Origin: Serripes groenlandicus
Lineage: Eukaryota > Mollusca > Bivalvia > Cardiida > Cardiidae
Direction of reading: 5' to 3'
NCBI GenBank assembly: GCA_031761405.1
Contig: JASEVX010000003.1
Location: 115,776,116 to 115,840,115 of the forward strand
DNA length: 64,000 bases
The notes beneath the pieces are model-generated. The model searched no databases, was not told the origin of the DNA, and was given only the letters and a program-made list of their open reading frames with translations. Position numbers and translations under genes: made by a program. Positions 63,012-64,000 of this stretch are shown here, piece after piece (positions within the stretch are counted from its first letter, which is position 1; every line of letters starts with the position of its first letter).

Positions 63012-63307
63012 CCGAGCTCCGGTAGCTCAGTCGGTAGCGACGCGGGCTGTCAATCCAGGGGTTGTGAGTTCGAATCCCGGTTCGGTCAACTTTCTTTCCG
63101 ACGATTGACAAAAGTCAATGCGACATGCGTCATTCGTCTTCCACCAATGGACTAAGTATATGTGGAAAAGCAGCCAGTTGCATGGGAAGATTGTTGTGTG
63201 GAGTACTGGTGTGAGAAAACCAGAAAAGGCATTGGTAGGTAAACTGGCCGCCGTGATATGACTGAGAAATTGTTAAAAACCGCGTTAAACCCCAATAAAT
63301 CAATCAA
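63012..63307 (+). mobile_element. Full-length tRNA-derived SINE
   Basis: Box A ggtagctcagtcggtagcg and box B gagttcgaatcccggttc are correctly spaced in a tRNA-like head; the body carries gtcttccaccaatggactaa, gccagttgcatgggaagatt and ggccgccgtgatatgactga; tail aataaatcaatcaatt. The other SINEs in the window are truncated or interrupted relatives. Confidence 0.85.
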
Positions 63308-64000
63308 TTTTATTTCATAAATTTATGTTTATCAATGAACTTTGATTTTACGAACTAATTACCAAATTTGATACGATCCTGCTTCACTATGGCATTAATG
63401 TTCCTCAATGAACTCTTAGAAAGAAAGAAACTCATGCGTTACAAATTACAGATTGTAAATAATTCATATTTCTTTGCACAAAGGTCATCGTCAGGTCAAT
63501 AACGACGAGCAATAATACTTATTCTTCAGTCAGGTCTTGTTTACGCTTATTTTGTCCGATGATTGGGGGAGCCAGGGACGTAGATAAGAGGGATAGGTAA
63601 CTAAACTGCATACTAAAATATCACATTTGTAGCAAGTAAAACTAAAAAACTATACAAGATATGAAAAAAAAAAAAAGATAATCTGAAAGTTTAAACATTC
63701 TTCTATTGCAGTAGATAAAAAATATTTTAATATACTACAGGTTTTGATAATATGTTATCCTTATGAAAAATGTCAGTTGATTAATTTTTGGAAAAAAATA
63801 ATATTATTCAGAAATCTCAATATCTGTGTCTTTTAAACCAGTCAGTGTTCAAAATACAAAGAAATTCCAGTTGTTCATTGTATCTCTAACTTTAGTTGAA
63901 GAGTTCAGAATATGTATGTTTTGTTTATGTGCCAAATGTGACTTCAAAGTTTTATTTGCTACAAAATGTGAAAATTATCTATGTCCCTGGATGAGCCAAT
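63308..64000. other. Right edge, no gene seen
   Basis: AT-rich sequence without recognised repeat or coding signal. The stretch aaccagtcagtgttcaaaat (63838-63857) resembles part of the copy 2 intron 4 sequence near 33990, too short to interpret. Confidence 0.4.

Noticed and set aside
63012..63090. Functional tRNA gene
   Set aside because: Box A and box B are present but the acceptor ends do not pair and the sequence continues into the SINE body and tail found in other copies.

Overview
The window is eukaryotic nuclear DNA: AT-rich, with a spliced gene (GT-AG introns), tRNA-derived SINEs, MITEs, Harbinger-type transposase remnants and rolling-circle-like elements. The repeat families, including hairpin-headed elements starting AGCTCACC and ending in a GGCCATCATGGCC hairpin followed by TCTTGTT, are typical of bivalve molluscs. 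A heterodont such as a dreissenid or venerid is my best guess; the species cannot be fixed from sequence alone.

The only convincing host gene is present twice, in tandem on the + strand. It encodes an ANKMY2-like protein (ankyrin repeats plus a MYND zinc finger). Copy 2 (26742-47658) is complete: 13 exons whose phases all agree, coding for 519 residues. Copy 1 enters the window at its exon 5 (3176) and runs to the stop at 21333; its exons 1-4 would lie to the left. In both copies the MYND finger is followed by a charged linker and a C-terminal segment that looks like an STI1/HOP-type co-chaperone domain, which I do not know from vertebrate ANKMY2. Copy 1 differs by a 21-bp duplication inside the MYND finger and by 81 extra bp in the linker. 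Homology between the copies runs from about 2840 to 23145 (copy 1) and about 33990 to 49987 (copy 2).

Layout: 1-2410, 52-bp minisatellite. 2411-21333, copy 1 exons 5-13 among repeat-filled introns. 21334-23490, SINE, rolling-circle-like element and a candidate alternative 3' end. 23740-25760, broken Harbinger transposase on the - strand. 25800-26741, SINE scrap and upstream region of copy 2. 26742-47658, copy 2. 47659-49987, 3' part of the duplication with a SINE, a TTAA MITE and a 1.16-kb element with internal repeats. 49988-56300, nested transposons without genes. 56300-58100, 30-bp minisatellite. 58440-59655, satellite of about 90 bp. 59800-64000, MITEs and SINEs.

Because the two gene copies share ancestral introns, each acts as the empty-site control for the other. 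This dates insertions relative to the duplication and reveals target-site duplications directly: TTAA for the abundant palindromic MITE (piggyBac-like), TTA for a 2.1-kb Harbinger-like element, and insertion without a clear duplication at a T-T site for the rolling-circle-like elements. That comparison is the most informative result of the window.
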